From the NCBI GenBank assembly GCA_002422085.1, contig DISZ01000006.1, positions 1 through 64,000 of the forward strand: a stretch of DNA of 64,000 nucleotides. The letters run 5' to 3'. The notes under the pieces were generated by a model. The model searched no databases. It was given only the letters and a program-made list of their open reading frames with translations, and was not told where the DNA came from. Every line of letters starts with the position of its first letter. The first letter of the stretch is position 1. This document shows positions 26,599 through 34,564 of the stretch, in pieces. Made by a program: the position numbers and the translations under genes. The DNA comes from Rhodobacteraceae bacterium UBA6197. Lineage in GTDB: Bacteria; Pseudomonadota; Alphaproteobacteria; Rhodobacterales; Rhodobacteraceae.

Positions 26599-27486
26599 AT
26601 GCGCAGCATGATCGGCATCATCGGCGGCTCGGGCGTTTACCAGATCGAGGGCCTCAACGACCCCCGTTGGCAAACCGTCAACACCCCTTGGGGGCCGCCC
26701 TCGGATCAGATCCTGACCGGCACGCTTTCGGGCACCGCGATGGCGTTCCTGCCCCGCCATGGGCGCGGCCATGTGCACAGCCCCACCAGCCTGCCCTACC
26801 GCGCCAATATCGACGCGATGAAGCGGCTCGGAGTGACCCATCTGGTCGCGGTCTCGGCGGTCGGCTCGTTGAAAGAGGCCTACGCGCCGGGCGATTTCCT
26901 GATCGTCGATCAGTATGTCGACCGCACCTTCGCGCGCGAAAAATCGTTCTTCGGGCCGGGCTGCGTCGGCCATGTCAGCGTCGCCCACCCGACCTGCGCC
27001 CAGCTTTCAGCGGTCTGCGCGACGGCGGCGCGCGCCAGCGGGGTGACGGTGCATCAGGGCGGCACCTATCTGGCGATGGAGGGGCCGCAGTTCTCGACCC
27101 TCGCCGAAAGCCGGCTTTACCGAAGCTGGGGCTGCGACGTGATCGGCATGACCGGCATGCCCGAGGCGAAACTCGCCCGCGAGGCCGAGATGTGCTACGC
27201 CTGCGTCGCGATGATTACCGATTACGACTGCTGGCACCCCGACCATGATGCGGTGGACGTGGCCACCGTGATCGCAACGATGAACAGCAATTCCGGCCGC
27301 GCGCGCGATCTGGTGACGCGCCTGCCGGCGCTGCTGGCCACGGTGCCTGACCCCTGCCCGCAGGGCTGCGATCACGCGCTCGATCATGCGGTGATGACCG
27401 CACCGGGTCAGCGCGACCCGGCACTTCTGGCGCGGCTGGACGCGGTGGCGGGGCGGGTGCTCGGCGCCACGTCGGACAAACTCTGA
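26599..27486 (+). CDS. mtnP: S-methyl-5'-thioadenosine phosphorylase
   Basis: 295 residues. It cleaves methylthioadenosine, the by-product of polyamine and homoserine-lactone synthesis, to adenine and methylthioribose-1-phosphate. Signatures: IGIIGGSGVYQIEGL (phosphate site), FLPRHGRGHVHSPTSLPYRA, VSAVGSLKEAYAPGDFLIVD, MEGPQFSTLAESRLYRSWG and GMTGMPEAKLARE, all standard for MTAP. The ATG at 26599 follows 'cggaggg' by 7 bases. The upstream continuation is low complexity and rejected. Confidence 0.95.
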   Translation: MRSMIGIIGGSGVYQIEGLNDPRWQTVNTPWGPPSDQILTGTLSGTAMAFLPRHGRGHVHSPTSLPYRANIDAMKRLGVTHLVAVSAVGSLKEAYAPGDFLIVDQYVDRTFAREKSFFGPGCVGHVSVAHPTCAQLSAVCATAARASGVTVHQGGTYLAMEGPQFSTLAESRLYRSWGCDVIGMTGMPEAKLAREAEMCYACVAMITDYDCWHPDHDAVDVATVIATMNSNSGRARDLVTRLPALLATVPDPCPQGCDHALDHAVMTAPGQRDPALLARLDAVAGRVLGATSDKL

Positions 27487-27699
27487 ACCCGACAAGCCCG
27501 CACGGGGTGGCGCCACCACTTGGCGACGCCGCAGCGGGCGGCCCGCACCCGCACGCCCGGCACCCGGCAGGCCCGCAGGCCCCACGCCCACACCGACCGA
27601 CCCTTCGCCCGGCGGGGCCGAAAGCCCCTCGTCCGGCACCCGACGAGCCTGCACGCAGCCCTCGCCGGCATCCCAAACCCCGGCACCCGAACCCCCGGC
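27487..27699. other. Intergenic low-complexity GC-rich stretch
   Basis: 213 bp between the convergent mtnP and hrpB genes. It holds loose repeats of gcaccc(g/a)g and cccgca; no gene or clear terminator is visible. Confidence 0.5.
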
Positions 27700-30213
27700 T
27701 CAGGTGCCGCGCGGTTTGGCGCGCAGCGTCGGTTCGGCCTCGCGCGGGTCTTCGGGCCAGGGGTGGCGCGGGTAGCGGCCGCGCATGTCCTTGCGCACCT
27801 CGGCATAGGAATTGGCCCAGAACCCCGGAAGGTCCATCGTCACCTGCACCGGCTTGCCGCCCGGCGACAGCAGCGTGATCCGCAAGGGCAGCCGTTTTGG
27901 CCCGACCGAGGGGTGTTCGGTCACGCCAAACAGCTCTTGCAGGCGCAGCTCGATCGCCGGCGCCTCGCCTTCGTAGTCGATCGGCACCCGCCGCCCCAGC
28001 GGCGTGACAAAGCCCGAGGGCGCCAGCCGTTCGACCAGCTGCGCCTGATCCCAGCTCAGCGCACCCTTCAGCGCCTCGGTGATGTCCATCGCGCGCAACT
28101 CGGCCTCGCTGCGGCGCTTGCCCAGATGCGGCAAAAGCCAGTCCTCGGCCCGCGACAGCAACCCGGCATCGGTGAAATCGGGCAGATCGGCACCCTCGTC
28201 GCGCAACAGCTCGACCCGTGCGCGGTAGCGTCGGGCCGGGGCGGTCCACGGCAGGCCCAGCGCCCGTATCCCCTCAAGCGCGGCCCGCGCCACTGCCTCG
28301 GGCGGCGCCTCCCAGATCCGGTCCTCAAGCACCAGCGCGCCAAACACCTCTTGCCGCCGCGCCAGAACCCGGCCCTCGCGGCGCGACCACTGGCACAAAT
28401 CAACCCAGCGGATCTGATCGCCAAACAGCCGCCGCAGGCTGGCCTCGGTCAACGCAACGCCCTGGCGGACCCGCGCCTCGCGGGCGTCACCGTCAAGGTC
28501 GGTCGCCACGATCAGCCGCGCCGCCGCCAGCGCGTCGGTCGGCGCCAGCACCGCGCCCTTGCCGCCCGAAAGCACATAGCGCGCGCCCTCGCCCGAGGCC
28601 GGTTTCGCCCGGCGCAGCCCGATCCGGTCGGGGTAGGCAAGGGCGGCCATTTCGGCCAACGCATAGCCGCCACCGCCGTGGACCAGCCGCGCCAGCCGCC
28701 GCGCTTCCTGGCGCACCCGGTCCACCACGCCGCGGTTGACGACATGACCCTGCGCCTGCTCAAAGCCCTTGGGGTCGCTGAGCGCGGCGATGCGCAGCGC
28801 CAGATCTGCGCCCGCGCCCTTCAGCGGGTCGCGCTCGGCCAGAAGCGCGGCCAGAGGCGCCGCCTCGGGGCCGGCCAACACCAGCATATGCGCCAGACGC
28901 GGGTGCAGCGGCAGCGCCGCCAGCGCCCGGCCATGCGGCGTGATCCGGCCATCGGCCAGCGCCCCCAACCCGGCAAGCAGCGCCCGCGCCTCGGCCAAGG
29001 CCGGGCCCGGCGGCGGCGTCAGAAACGCAAGGTCGCTGCCGTCGCTGCCCCAGACCGCCAGTTCCAGTGCCAGCCCGGCCAGATCGGAAACCGCGATCTC
29101 GGGCGGCGCAAAGGCGGGCATCGCACCTTCTTCGCCGCGGGTCCAGTAGCGGTAGCACAGCCCCGCGGCGACGCGCCCGGCGCGGCCCTGACGCTGCGCC
29201 GCCTCGGCCCGGCTGACGCGTTCGGTGACCAGCCGCGCCATGCCGCTGGCCGGGTCGAATCGCGCCCGGCGCGCCCGGCCGCCATCGACCACCACCCGGA
29301 TATCCTCGATCGTCAGACTGGTCTCGGCGATCGCGGTGGCCAGAACCACCTTGCGCCCGCCCGCCGCCGCTTCGGTGGCCGGCAAGGGCGCAATCGCGGC
29401 CCGCTGCGCACCAAAGGGCATCGCGCCAAACAGCGGCCGGATCACACAGCCCTCAGGCAGGCGGCCGGTCAGCGCCGCCTCGACCCGGCGGATCTCGGCC
29501 TCGCCGGGCAGGAACACCAGAACCCCGCCGGTGGTCTCGGCCACCGCCTCGGCGACCAGCCCCGCCACCCCCGCCTCATAGCGCATCCCCGCCGCCGGGG
29601 GCCGCGCCAGCCAGCGCGTCGCCACCGCAAAGGCCCGCCCGTCCGACCGCAGCAGCGGCGCATCGCCCAAAAGCGCCGCGACCGGCTCGGCCTCCAGCGT
29701 GGCCGACATCACCACCACCGCCAGATCCGGGCGCAGCGCACCGCGCGCCTCCCAGACCAGCGCCAACCCCAGATCGGCATTCAACGAGCGTTCGTGAAAT
29801 TCGTCAAAGATCACACAGCCAATCCCCGACAGGCCCGGGTCGATCTGGATCATCCGGGTCAGGATGCCCTCGGTGACCACCTCGATCCTGGTGCCACGCG
29901 ATACCTTGGCCTCGCCGCGCATCCGGTAGCCGACGGTGGCGCCGACCGGCTCGCCCAGCGTCTCGGCCATCCGCTCGGCACTGGCACGCGCCGCCAGACG
30001 GCGCGGCTCCAGCATCAGGATCTTGCCCTCCACCTCGGGCAACAGCGCCAAGGGCACGCGCGTCGTCTTGCCCGCGCCCGGCGGCGCCACCAGCACCGCG
30101 CGCCCCTCGGCCCGCAGCATCGCGACCAGCGCCGGCAACACCTCCTCGATCGGCAGCCGGGCGGCTGGCGCAGAGGGCGCAGGCGGGCGAACGGGGGGCG
30201 AAGGCGGCGTCAT
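27700..30213 (-). CDS. hrpB: ATP-dependent helicase HrpB
   Basis: 837 residues, the usual HrpB length. DEAH-box superfamily 2 helicase: motif I PGAGKTT at 45-51, DEFHERSLNADLGLAL (DEAH-type box with F in third position, as in HrpB), MSATLEAE, then VFLPGEAEIRRVEAAL and QRQGRAGRVAAGLCYR (motif VI). The conserved HrpB C-terminal domain is present with LSPGGKPVQVTMDLPGFW near the end. RNA or DNA substrate and cellular role are unclear in bacteria. The downstream tail is Pro/Arg-rich. It begins 8 bp before the DUF3108 stop region, on the same strand. Confidence 0.93.
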   Translation of the reverse strand: MTPPSPPVRPPAPSAPAARLPIEEVLPALVAMLRAEGRAVLVAPPGAGKTTRVPLALLPEVEGKILMLEPRRLAARASAERMAETLGEPVGATVGYRMRGEAKVSRGTRIEVVTEGILTRMIQIDPGLSGIGCVIFDEFHERSLNADLGLALVWEARGALRPDLAVVVMSATLEAEPVAALLGDAPLLRSDGRAFAVATRWLARPPAAGMRYEAGVAGLVAEAVAETTGGVLVFLPGEAEIRRVEAALTGRLPEGCVIRPLFGAMPFGAQRAAIAPLPATEAAAGGRKVVLATAIAETSLTIEDIRVVVDGGRARRARFDPASGMARLVTERVSRAEAAQRQGRAGRVAAGLCYRYWTRGEEGAMPAFAPPEIAVSDLAGLALELAVWGSDGSDLAFLTPPPGPALAEARALLAGLGALADGRITPHGRALAALPLHPRLAHMLVLAGPEAAPLAALLAERDPLKGAGADLALRIAALSDPKGFEQAQGHVVNRGVVDRVRQEARRLARLVHGGGGYALAEMAALAYPDRIGLRRAKPASGEGARYVLSGGKGAVLAPTDALAAARLIVATDLDGDAREARVRQGVALTEASLRRLFGDQIRWVDLCQWSRREGRVLARRQEVFGALVLEDRIWEAPPEAVARAALEGIRALGLPWTAPARRYRARVELLRDEGADLPDFTDAGLLSRAEDWLLPHLGKRRSEAELRAMDITEALKGALSWDQAQLVERLAPSGFVTPLGRRVPIDYEGEAPAIELRLQELFGVTEHPSVGPKRLPLRITLLSPGGKPVQVTMDLPGFWANSYAEVRKDMRGRYPRHPWPEDPREAEPTLRAKPRGT

Positions 30214-30221
30214 GGCCCCGC

Positions 30222-30986
30222 TTATCGCCGTTTCAACGCGCCTTTGCCATAGAGCGTGTCCATCGAGATCTCGACCACGCGCAGCATCCCCTCGCCCGCC
30301 GCCGCATAGCGCAGCCGGAACGGAAAGCGCACCTTTTCAGCCATTTCCTTTTCCGAGAACCCCGCAAGGCGGCGATATTCCCCGGCGCAAGTCACCCCCT
30401 TGGCGCCGTTCTCGGCCGCGCTCAACACCACCTGCGAGCGGCGCCTGCCGTCAAACAGCACCACGCTCAGCGTGCAAGCCTCGGCCACGGGCACATCGCG
30501 CACCACGGCATAAAGCGCGGTCAAAGGGTCGATCGTGCCGCCCTGCGTGGACGGTTTCACATCGCCGATCTTCGCCTCGCGCGGCGGGTTGTAGGTCTTG
30601 ACCTGCGGCACCCCCGCCTTGTAGGCCATCACCGATTCCGACTGCCGTTTCGAGGTGTCGGCCTTCTCGCGATAGCTTGCGGGCGTATAGGTGCCGTTGA
30701 CATAAGTGCCGGTCACGCTGGCGTCATAACGCACCTTGCGGATCGCGCCCAAAAGCCCGGTGCTTTGCAACACGCCATTGGCGGCATAGGCGGTGCCCAC
30801 CATCTTGCCGTTGACCTCAAGCCGCCCGGCGGTCAGCCCCATCAGCGTCAGATCGAACACCGCCCGATCCACCTGATCGGCGGCGGCCGGCAACGGTAGC
30901 GCGCCCAGCGGCACAGCCATCAGCAGACCCGCGCCGATCAGACCGCGCAACGACCGCGACCGGTTGGATAGAAACAGGCTGACCAT
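30222..30986 (-). CDS. DUF3108-domain exported protein
   Basis: 254 residues. N-terminal signal peptide (SLRGLIGAGLLMAVPLGALP then PAAA) and a beta-rich periplasmic part: FDLTLMGLTAGRLEVNGKMV, VRYDASVTGTYVNGTYTPAS, GGTIDPLTALYAVVRDVPV and TCAGEYRRLAGFSEKEM. The pattern (short barrel strands, '...DPLTALYAVV...') fits DUF3108, a periplasmic family of unknown function. It is 8 bp upstream of hrpB on the same strand and likely cotranscribed. Confidence 0.82.
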   Translation of the reverse strand: MVSLFLSNRSRSLRGLIGAGLLMAVPLGALPLPAAADQVDRAVFDLTLMGLTAGRLEVNGKMVGTAYAANGVLQSTGLLGAIRKVRYDASVTGTYVNGTYTPASYREKADTSKRQSESVMAYKAGVPQVKTYNPPREAKIGDVKPSTQGGTIDPLTALYAVVRDVPVAEACTLSVVLFDGRRRSQVVLSAAENGAKGVTCAGEYRRLAGFSEKEMAEKVRFPFRLRYAAAGEGMLRVVEISMDTLYGKGALKRR

Positions 30987-31145
30987 GAACGCTCCTCACG
31001 AAAACACCCCCGCAATGGGCCTTGGCTCTGGACATACACGGTTGCAAGCGGGCAAGAAACCCGGGCGCGCGTCACGTTTCGTGACAAACCTGTGCGCCCG
31101 TCGCCTTGGATGACGGCATTGTCACTTGCACCGAAGGCCCCGCCC

Positions 31146-32126
31146 ATGGACCTGCCCGCCCTCGCGACCCAAATCCTGACCGGCGACCGCCGGGCACTGG
31201 CCCGCGCCATCACCCTGGTGGAAAGCGCACGCGCCGATCACCGCGCCCTCGCCGCCGAGCTTCTGGCGCGCCTTGCCCCCATCGGCCGCCAGGCCTTGCG
31301 AATCGGTCTCTCGGGCACGCCCGGCGTCGGCAAATCCACCTTCATCGAGACCTTCGGCCTGATGCTGACAGGTCAGGGGCTGCGCGTCGCGGTGCTGGCC
31401 GTCGATCCCAGCTCGGCCCGTTCGGGCGGCTCGATTCTGGGGGACAAGACCCGGATGGAGCACCTCTCGCGCGACCCTCTCGCCTATATCCGCCCCTCGC
31501 CCAGCCAGGCCCATCTGGGCGGCGTCGCCCGCCGCACCCGCGAGGCCATCGCGCTGTGCGAAGCGGCCGGTTTTGACGTGGTGCTGATCGAAACCGTCGG
31601 CGTCGGCCAATCCGAAACGCTGGTCGCGGAAATGGCCGACCTGTTCATCCTGCTGCTCGCCCCGGCGGGCGGCGACGAATTGCAAGGCGTCAAGCGCGGC
31701 ATCATGGAAATGGCCGACCTGATTCTCGTCAACAAGGCCGACGGCGACCTCAAGCCCGCCGCCCTGCGCACCAAATCCGACTACGCCGGCGCGCTGCGGC
31801 TGCTGCGCAAACGCCCCCAGGACCCGCCGGGCTTTCCCAAGGCCCTTGCCGTTTCGGCCCTGAACGACGCGGGCCTGAAGGGCGCTTGGGACGAAATGCA
31901 ACACCTTGCCCAATGGCGCCGCGCCGAGGGCCATTTCGACCGCGCCCGCGCCGAACAGGCGCGCCACTGGTTCGAGGCAGAGGTGCGCGAAGGCCTGCTT
32001 GCGCAACTGACCCAGGATGCGGCGACACGGGCACGGATGACTCGCCTCGGCACCGCCGTCGCCGAAGGCCGCACCGCCCCCGCCAAGGCCGCCGCGGAAA
32101 TGCTCACCACCCTCGGTCAACCCTGA
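31146..32126 (+). CDS. meaB: Methylmalonyl-CoA mutase-associated GTPase MeaB
   Basis: 326 residues. MeaB (ArgK family) is a G3E GTPase that loads and protects B12-dependent mutases such as methylmalonyl- or ethylmalonyl-CoA mutase. Motifs: GTPGVGKST at 57-65 (Walker A), VLAVDPSSARSGGSILGDKT, ETVGVGQSE (Walker B region) and NKAD (guanine specificity). The start is the ATG at 31146; an upstream in-frame start at 31092 adds unconserved residues. No mutase gene is in the window. Confidence 0.94.
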   Translation: MDLPALATQILTGDRRALARAITLVESARADHRALAAELLARLAPIGRQALRIGLSGTPGVGKSTFIETFGLMLTGQGLRVAVLAVDPSSARSGGSILGDKTRMEHLSRDPLAYIRPSPSQAHLGGVARRTREAIALCEAAGFDVVLIETVGVGQSETLVAEMADLFILLLAPAGGDELQGVKRGIMEMADLILVNKADGDLKPAALRTKSDYAGALRLLRKRPQDPPGFPKALAVSALNDAGLKGAWDEMQHLAQWRRAEGHFDRARAEQARHWFEAEVREGLLAQLTQDAATRARMTRLGTAVAEGRTAPAKAAAEMLTTLGQP

Positions 32127-32130
32127 GCCG

Positions 32131-32215
32131 TTTCATCTTCGCCTAAATATCCCCGCCGGAGGCTCCTGCCTGTGCCGCGGAAGCCTCCGGTGGGGATATT
32201 TAGGCGAAGATGAAA
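32131..32215. repeat. Palindromic element, copy 4 (between tandem genes)
   Basis: Left arm tttcatcttcgcctaaata on to ccggaggct (32131-32164) and right arm agcctccggtggggatattt to gatgaaa (32182-32215); one mismatch. It follows meaB by 4 bp and precedes rpmB, which reads the same way, so it most likely terminates meaB. The three variable bases (cct / agg) are complementary between the arms. Confidence 0.85.
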
Positions 32216-32248
32216 CCATGAAGAGCCAAGTTTGCGCGGATGAATCGC

Positions 32249-32277
32249 TTGACGGCGCCGGTCTTTACCCTTATCCC
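32249..32277 (+). promoter_or_regulatory. Probable rpmB promoter
   Basis: TTGACG at 32249-32254, 17 bases, then TATCCC at 32272-32277, about 90 bp before rpmB. This is a fair sigma-70 match in a GC-rich background. Confidence 0.4.
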
Positions 32278-32368
32278 GCCTCAACGGAATTCCGGGCAAC
32301 GCCTTGGCGATGCCTGTCTATGGTATGTATGCCGCGCCTGCGGCCCGATGAAACGAAGGAAGATCGCC

Positions 32369-32656
32369 ATGTCGCGCGTCTGCGAACTGACCGGCAAAGG
32401 CCCGATGACGGGCAATAACGTGAGCCACGCGAACAACAGATCGCGGCGTCGCTTTCTGCCGAACCTGAACGACGTCACGCTGATCTCGGATGTTCTGGGC
32501 CAGTCGTTCAAGCTGCGCATTTCGGCGGCGGGCCTGCGCTCGGTGGACCACCGTGGCGGGCTTGACGCCTATCTCGCGAAGGCCAATGACAGCGAGCTGT
32601 CGGTGACCGCGCAGAAAATCAAGAAAGCCATTGCCAAGGCTCAGGCCGCCGCCTGA
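32369..32656 (+). CDS. rpmB: 50S ribosomal protein L28
   Basis: 95 residues, the long alphaproteobacterial form. MSRVCELTGKGPMTGNNVSH followed by NNRSRRRFLPNLNDVTL is diagnostic of L28. The start ATG 32369 has 'aaggaag' upstream; a longer frame from 32240 runs through the promoter and is rejected. An intrinsic terminator follows. Confidence 0.97.
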   Translation: MSRVCELTGKGPMTGNNVSHANNRSRRRFLPNLNDVTLISDVLGQSFKLRISAAGLRSVDHRGGLDAYLAKANDSELSVTAQKIKKAIAKAQAAA

Positions 32657-32680
32657 TCCCATGCAAGACGGGTTGCATCG

Positions 32681-32703
32681 GCCCCGCCTCTGGCGGGGCT
32701 TTT
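32681..32703 (+). terminator. Intrinsic terminator after rpmB
   Basis: gccccgcc-tct-ggcggggc forms an 8-bp perfect stem followed by tttt, 24 bp after the rpmB stop. Confidence 0.85.
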
Positions 32704-32832
32704 GCTTGCGCGCCTTTGCGGTTGTGGCGCCGCGACGCCAGAGTTGATCTGCGGGCGACACCTGCCCGGCCTGCGGCATCACTGCCCATATCGCAGCTTT
32801 TCAAACGCGGCCGGGTCCGCTATCGTGTCGGC

Positions 32833-33186
32833 ATGAGGATGCAACGCGCCCGTGCCGGCTTTGGAATTCTGTTCGCGCTATTGTTGGCGGCGACCAGTCT
32901 TACCATGGCCACGGCCCGCGGCCAGACCCGCATCGCCGGCGAGATCGTGATCTGCACCGGCTACGGGCTGAGCACCATCTCGGTTGACGAAAACGGCAAC
33001 CCGACGGGCCCGATTCACGTTTGCCCCGATATGGTTCTGGCGTTGATGTCGGCGCTCGACAGCGCGCAAGTGCTGCCCGAACGCCCCGAAACCCGCGCCG
33101 ATCTCGTTGCGCAACCCTTGATCTCGACACCCGCCTCGCGCAGCCTGGCCACCGCGCGTGCCCGAGGCCCTCCCCTGTTCATCTGA
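32833..33186 (+). CDS. Small exported protein, DUF2946-like
   Basis: 117 residues. A signal peptide (RARAGFGILFALLLAATSLT then MATARG) is followed by GEIVICTGYGLSTISVDENG and PTGPIHVCPD. The paired Cys with a 'CTG...DENGNPTGP...CPD' core resembles small exported proteins (DUF2946-type) that sit next to copper or cobalt uptake genes in this family; here only the remnant frame at 33219 follows. The start is the ATG at 32833. Function is unknown. Confidence 0.65.
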   Translation: MRMQRARAGFGILFALLLAATSLTMATARGQTRIAGEIVICTGYGLSTISVDENGNPTGPIHVCPDMVLALMSALDSAQVLPERPETRADLVAQPLISTPASRSLATARARGPPLFI

Positions 33187-33218
33187 GCCGATCTTCGGAG
33201 TTTCAGACGACAGGATAC

Positions 33219-33464
33219 ATGATGTCCCTTTCCAGCCCGTTTCCGACCGCGATCGCGGTTGTGTCTGCGCCGCCCGCCCTTGCCGATGTCACCGTGGTCG
33301 CCCCCTTTGCCCTGGGTGCCACCGAGGTATCGGTATCGGGTCGCGCCGTCATGCCGCCCGAAGCGGCCGGCACAGGCAGGGACAGGTTTCCAGCCATGCT
33401 GAAGCGCACGCCCCGGCCGGGGCTTTCCGATGATCGGCCAGTGACTTTGGCTTCCTCGAACTGA
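33219..33464 (+). pseudogene. Possible 5' remnant of an exported protein gene
   Basis: 81 codons: MMSLSSPFPTAIAVVSAPPA reads as a signal peptide ending ALA, then DVTVVAPFALGATEVSVSGR, after which the sequence (MLKRTPRPGLSDDRP) looks unrelated and stops. The position, directly after a DUF2946-like gene, is where a TonB-dependent receptor often sits in related genomes, so it may be the start of a deleted receptor gene; this is inference. A short real secreted peptide is the alternative. The rest of 33187-33629 shows no gene. Confidence 0.3.
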
Positions 33465-33584
33465 CCGGGCCGGGCGCGTGCGAGCCCCTGCCTGCTGTCC
33501 GAGGCTTCCTCGTCATGGGGTGTTTCGTGCCCTCGTTGCACCTCATGGCGAGGATCTTCGTCTTCAGCTTCGGCGCCAACGAAA

Positions 33585-33606
33585 AAGGCACCCCTTGGGG
33601 TGCCTT
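33585..33606 (-). terminator. Terminator of the small Cys-containing secreted protein gene
   Basis: aaggcacccc-tt-ggggtgcctt is a perfect 10-bp inverted repeat. Read on the minus strand it is followed by a T run (ctttttcgtt), and it lies 24 bp past the stop of the minus-strand gene at 33630. Confidence 0.8.
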
Positions 33607-33629
33607 CGTGTTTCGTCCATGACCCCGGT

Positions 33630-33932
33630 TCAGCCGCCGCAATAGGCCTCGGCCGTCGCGCCGAAATTCTTGTAGCGCAGCCAGAACGCCTCATCCGAGG
33701 CCCGGTCGGATTGCCGCACCTCTTGCGCGCGGTGCGGATCTTGAAAGAACTTGGCCGCCCGGCGCTGGTCAGACCGGCTCAGCGTCATGTCAGCAACCTG
33801 CTGGATGCAGCCGCAAAGCGCCCGATTCGCCTGCGACCGCCCGCCCTTCAGGCAGGCCGAATCAATCGGCCCGGCATAAGCCCCGGAGGCACCCGCCATC
33901 AGCGCCACGGTCAGCAGAATGGATTTTCTCAT
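33630..33932 (-). CDS. Small secreted protein with conserved cysteines
   Basis: 100 residues. Signal peptide MRKSILLTVALMAGASGAYA, then SACLKGG, ALCGCIQQVADMTLSRSDQR, a KFFQDPHRAQEVRQS segment and a final AEAYCGG. Four Cys in the mature part suggest disulfides in the periplasm. I recall close relatives in many Rhodobacteraceae (sometimes loosely labelled arginine transporter), but no function is established. It has its own terminator. Confidence 0.72.
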   Translation of the reverse strand: MRKSILLTVALMAGASGAYAGPIDSACLKGGRSQANRALCGCIQQVADMTLSRSDQRRAAKFFQDPHRAQEVRQSDRASDEAFWLRYKNFGATAEAYCGG

Positions 33933-34134
33933 CGCTCGTGCCCCTCATTTTCGCAGCCGCCAAGGCGCTGCATCGTCTTTTTCTTGTCCGGCAGTCTAAC
34001 GGTGCAGCCGTTGATTTTCAATGAATTAAAGGCGTTTTGTGTGGATCGCGGATAAGCCCTTGGGCAACACAAACCCTTGGGGCGCGGGTTCTCCGCACCC
34101 CCAGACTTGGACAAATCAAACCGGAGTTGCCGGC

Positions 34135-34323
34135 TCAGCCGATCACTTCGGCCTCATAGCCCGCGCCCTTCAGCGCCGCCAGAACCGTTGCTTCGGGCAG
34201 GCCCGACACCTCGACTTCGCGGTTCGGCAGGTCGAACGCAGCCCTGCCGCCCACCGCCGCCAGCGCCGCTTCGATCGCGGCCTTGCAATGCCCGCACGAC
34301 ATTTCAGGAACAGACAAGATCAT
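34135..34323 (-). CDS. Heavy-metal-binding (HMA) domain protein, CopZ-like
   Basis: 62 residues forming one ferredoxin-like HMA domain: MILSVPEMSCGHCKAAIEAA, with the CxxC metal site in MSCGHC, and a C-terminal ALKGAGYEAEVIG. Such proteins carry Cu(I) to P-type ATPases or regulators. The ATG at 34323 follows 'ggag' by about 7 bases; ATG 34335 would add four residues. No copper ATPase gene is nearby, so it is an orphan chaperone here. Confidence 0.9.
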   Translation of the reverse strand: MILSVPEMSCGHCKAAIEAALAAVGGRAAFDLPNREVEVSGLPEATVLAALKGAGYEAEVIG

Positions 34324-34455
34324 CGCAATCTCCATTCAGATCCGCCGATATCTGCGCCCCCCGGCCCAAAAGGTCAACGCCGCGCCGCGACCCGCCCGCC
34401 TTTTGCAGCCCGCGCCAGACAACGCTGCCACGGCCCGATCAGGCGGCTCGCTGCG

Positions 34456-34491
34456 CTTCATCTTCGCCCAAATATCCCCGCCGGAGGCTCC
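34456..34491. repeat. Palindromic element, single arm (copy 5)
   Basis: cttcatcttcgcccaaatat then ccccgccggaggctcc matches one arm of the palindromes at 8855 and 32131; no second arm follows. It lies in the divergent region between the CopZ-like gene and lepA. Confidence 0.8.
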
Positions 34492-34564
34492 GCCGCAGGG
34501 CACCGGCACCGACGGTCTTTCATGCCCCCTTCCCCGGCCAACGGGGACAGGCTATATGCGCCCC

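Noticed and set aside
27520..30252. A 910-residue plus-strand frame
   Set aside because: It is antisense to hrpB, whose helicase motifs are complete; the plus-strand product is His/Arg/Gln-rich nonsense.
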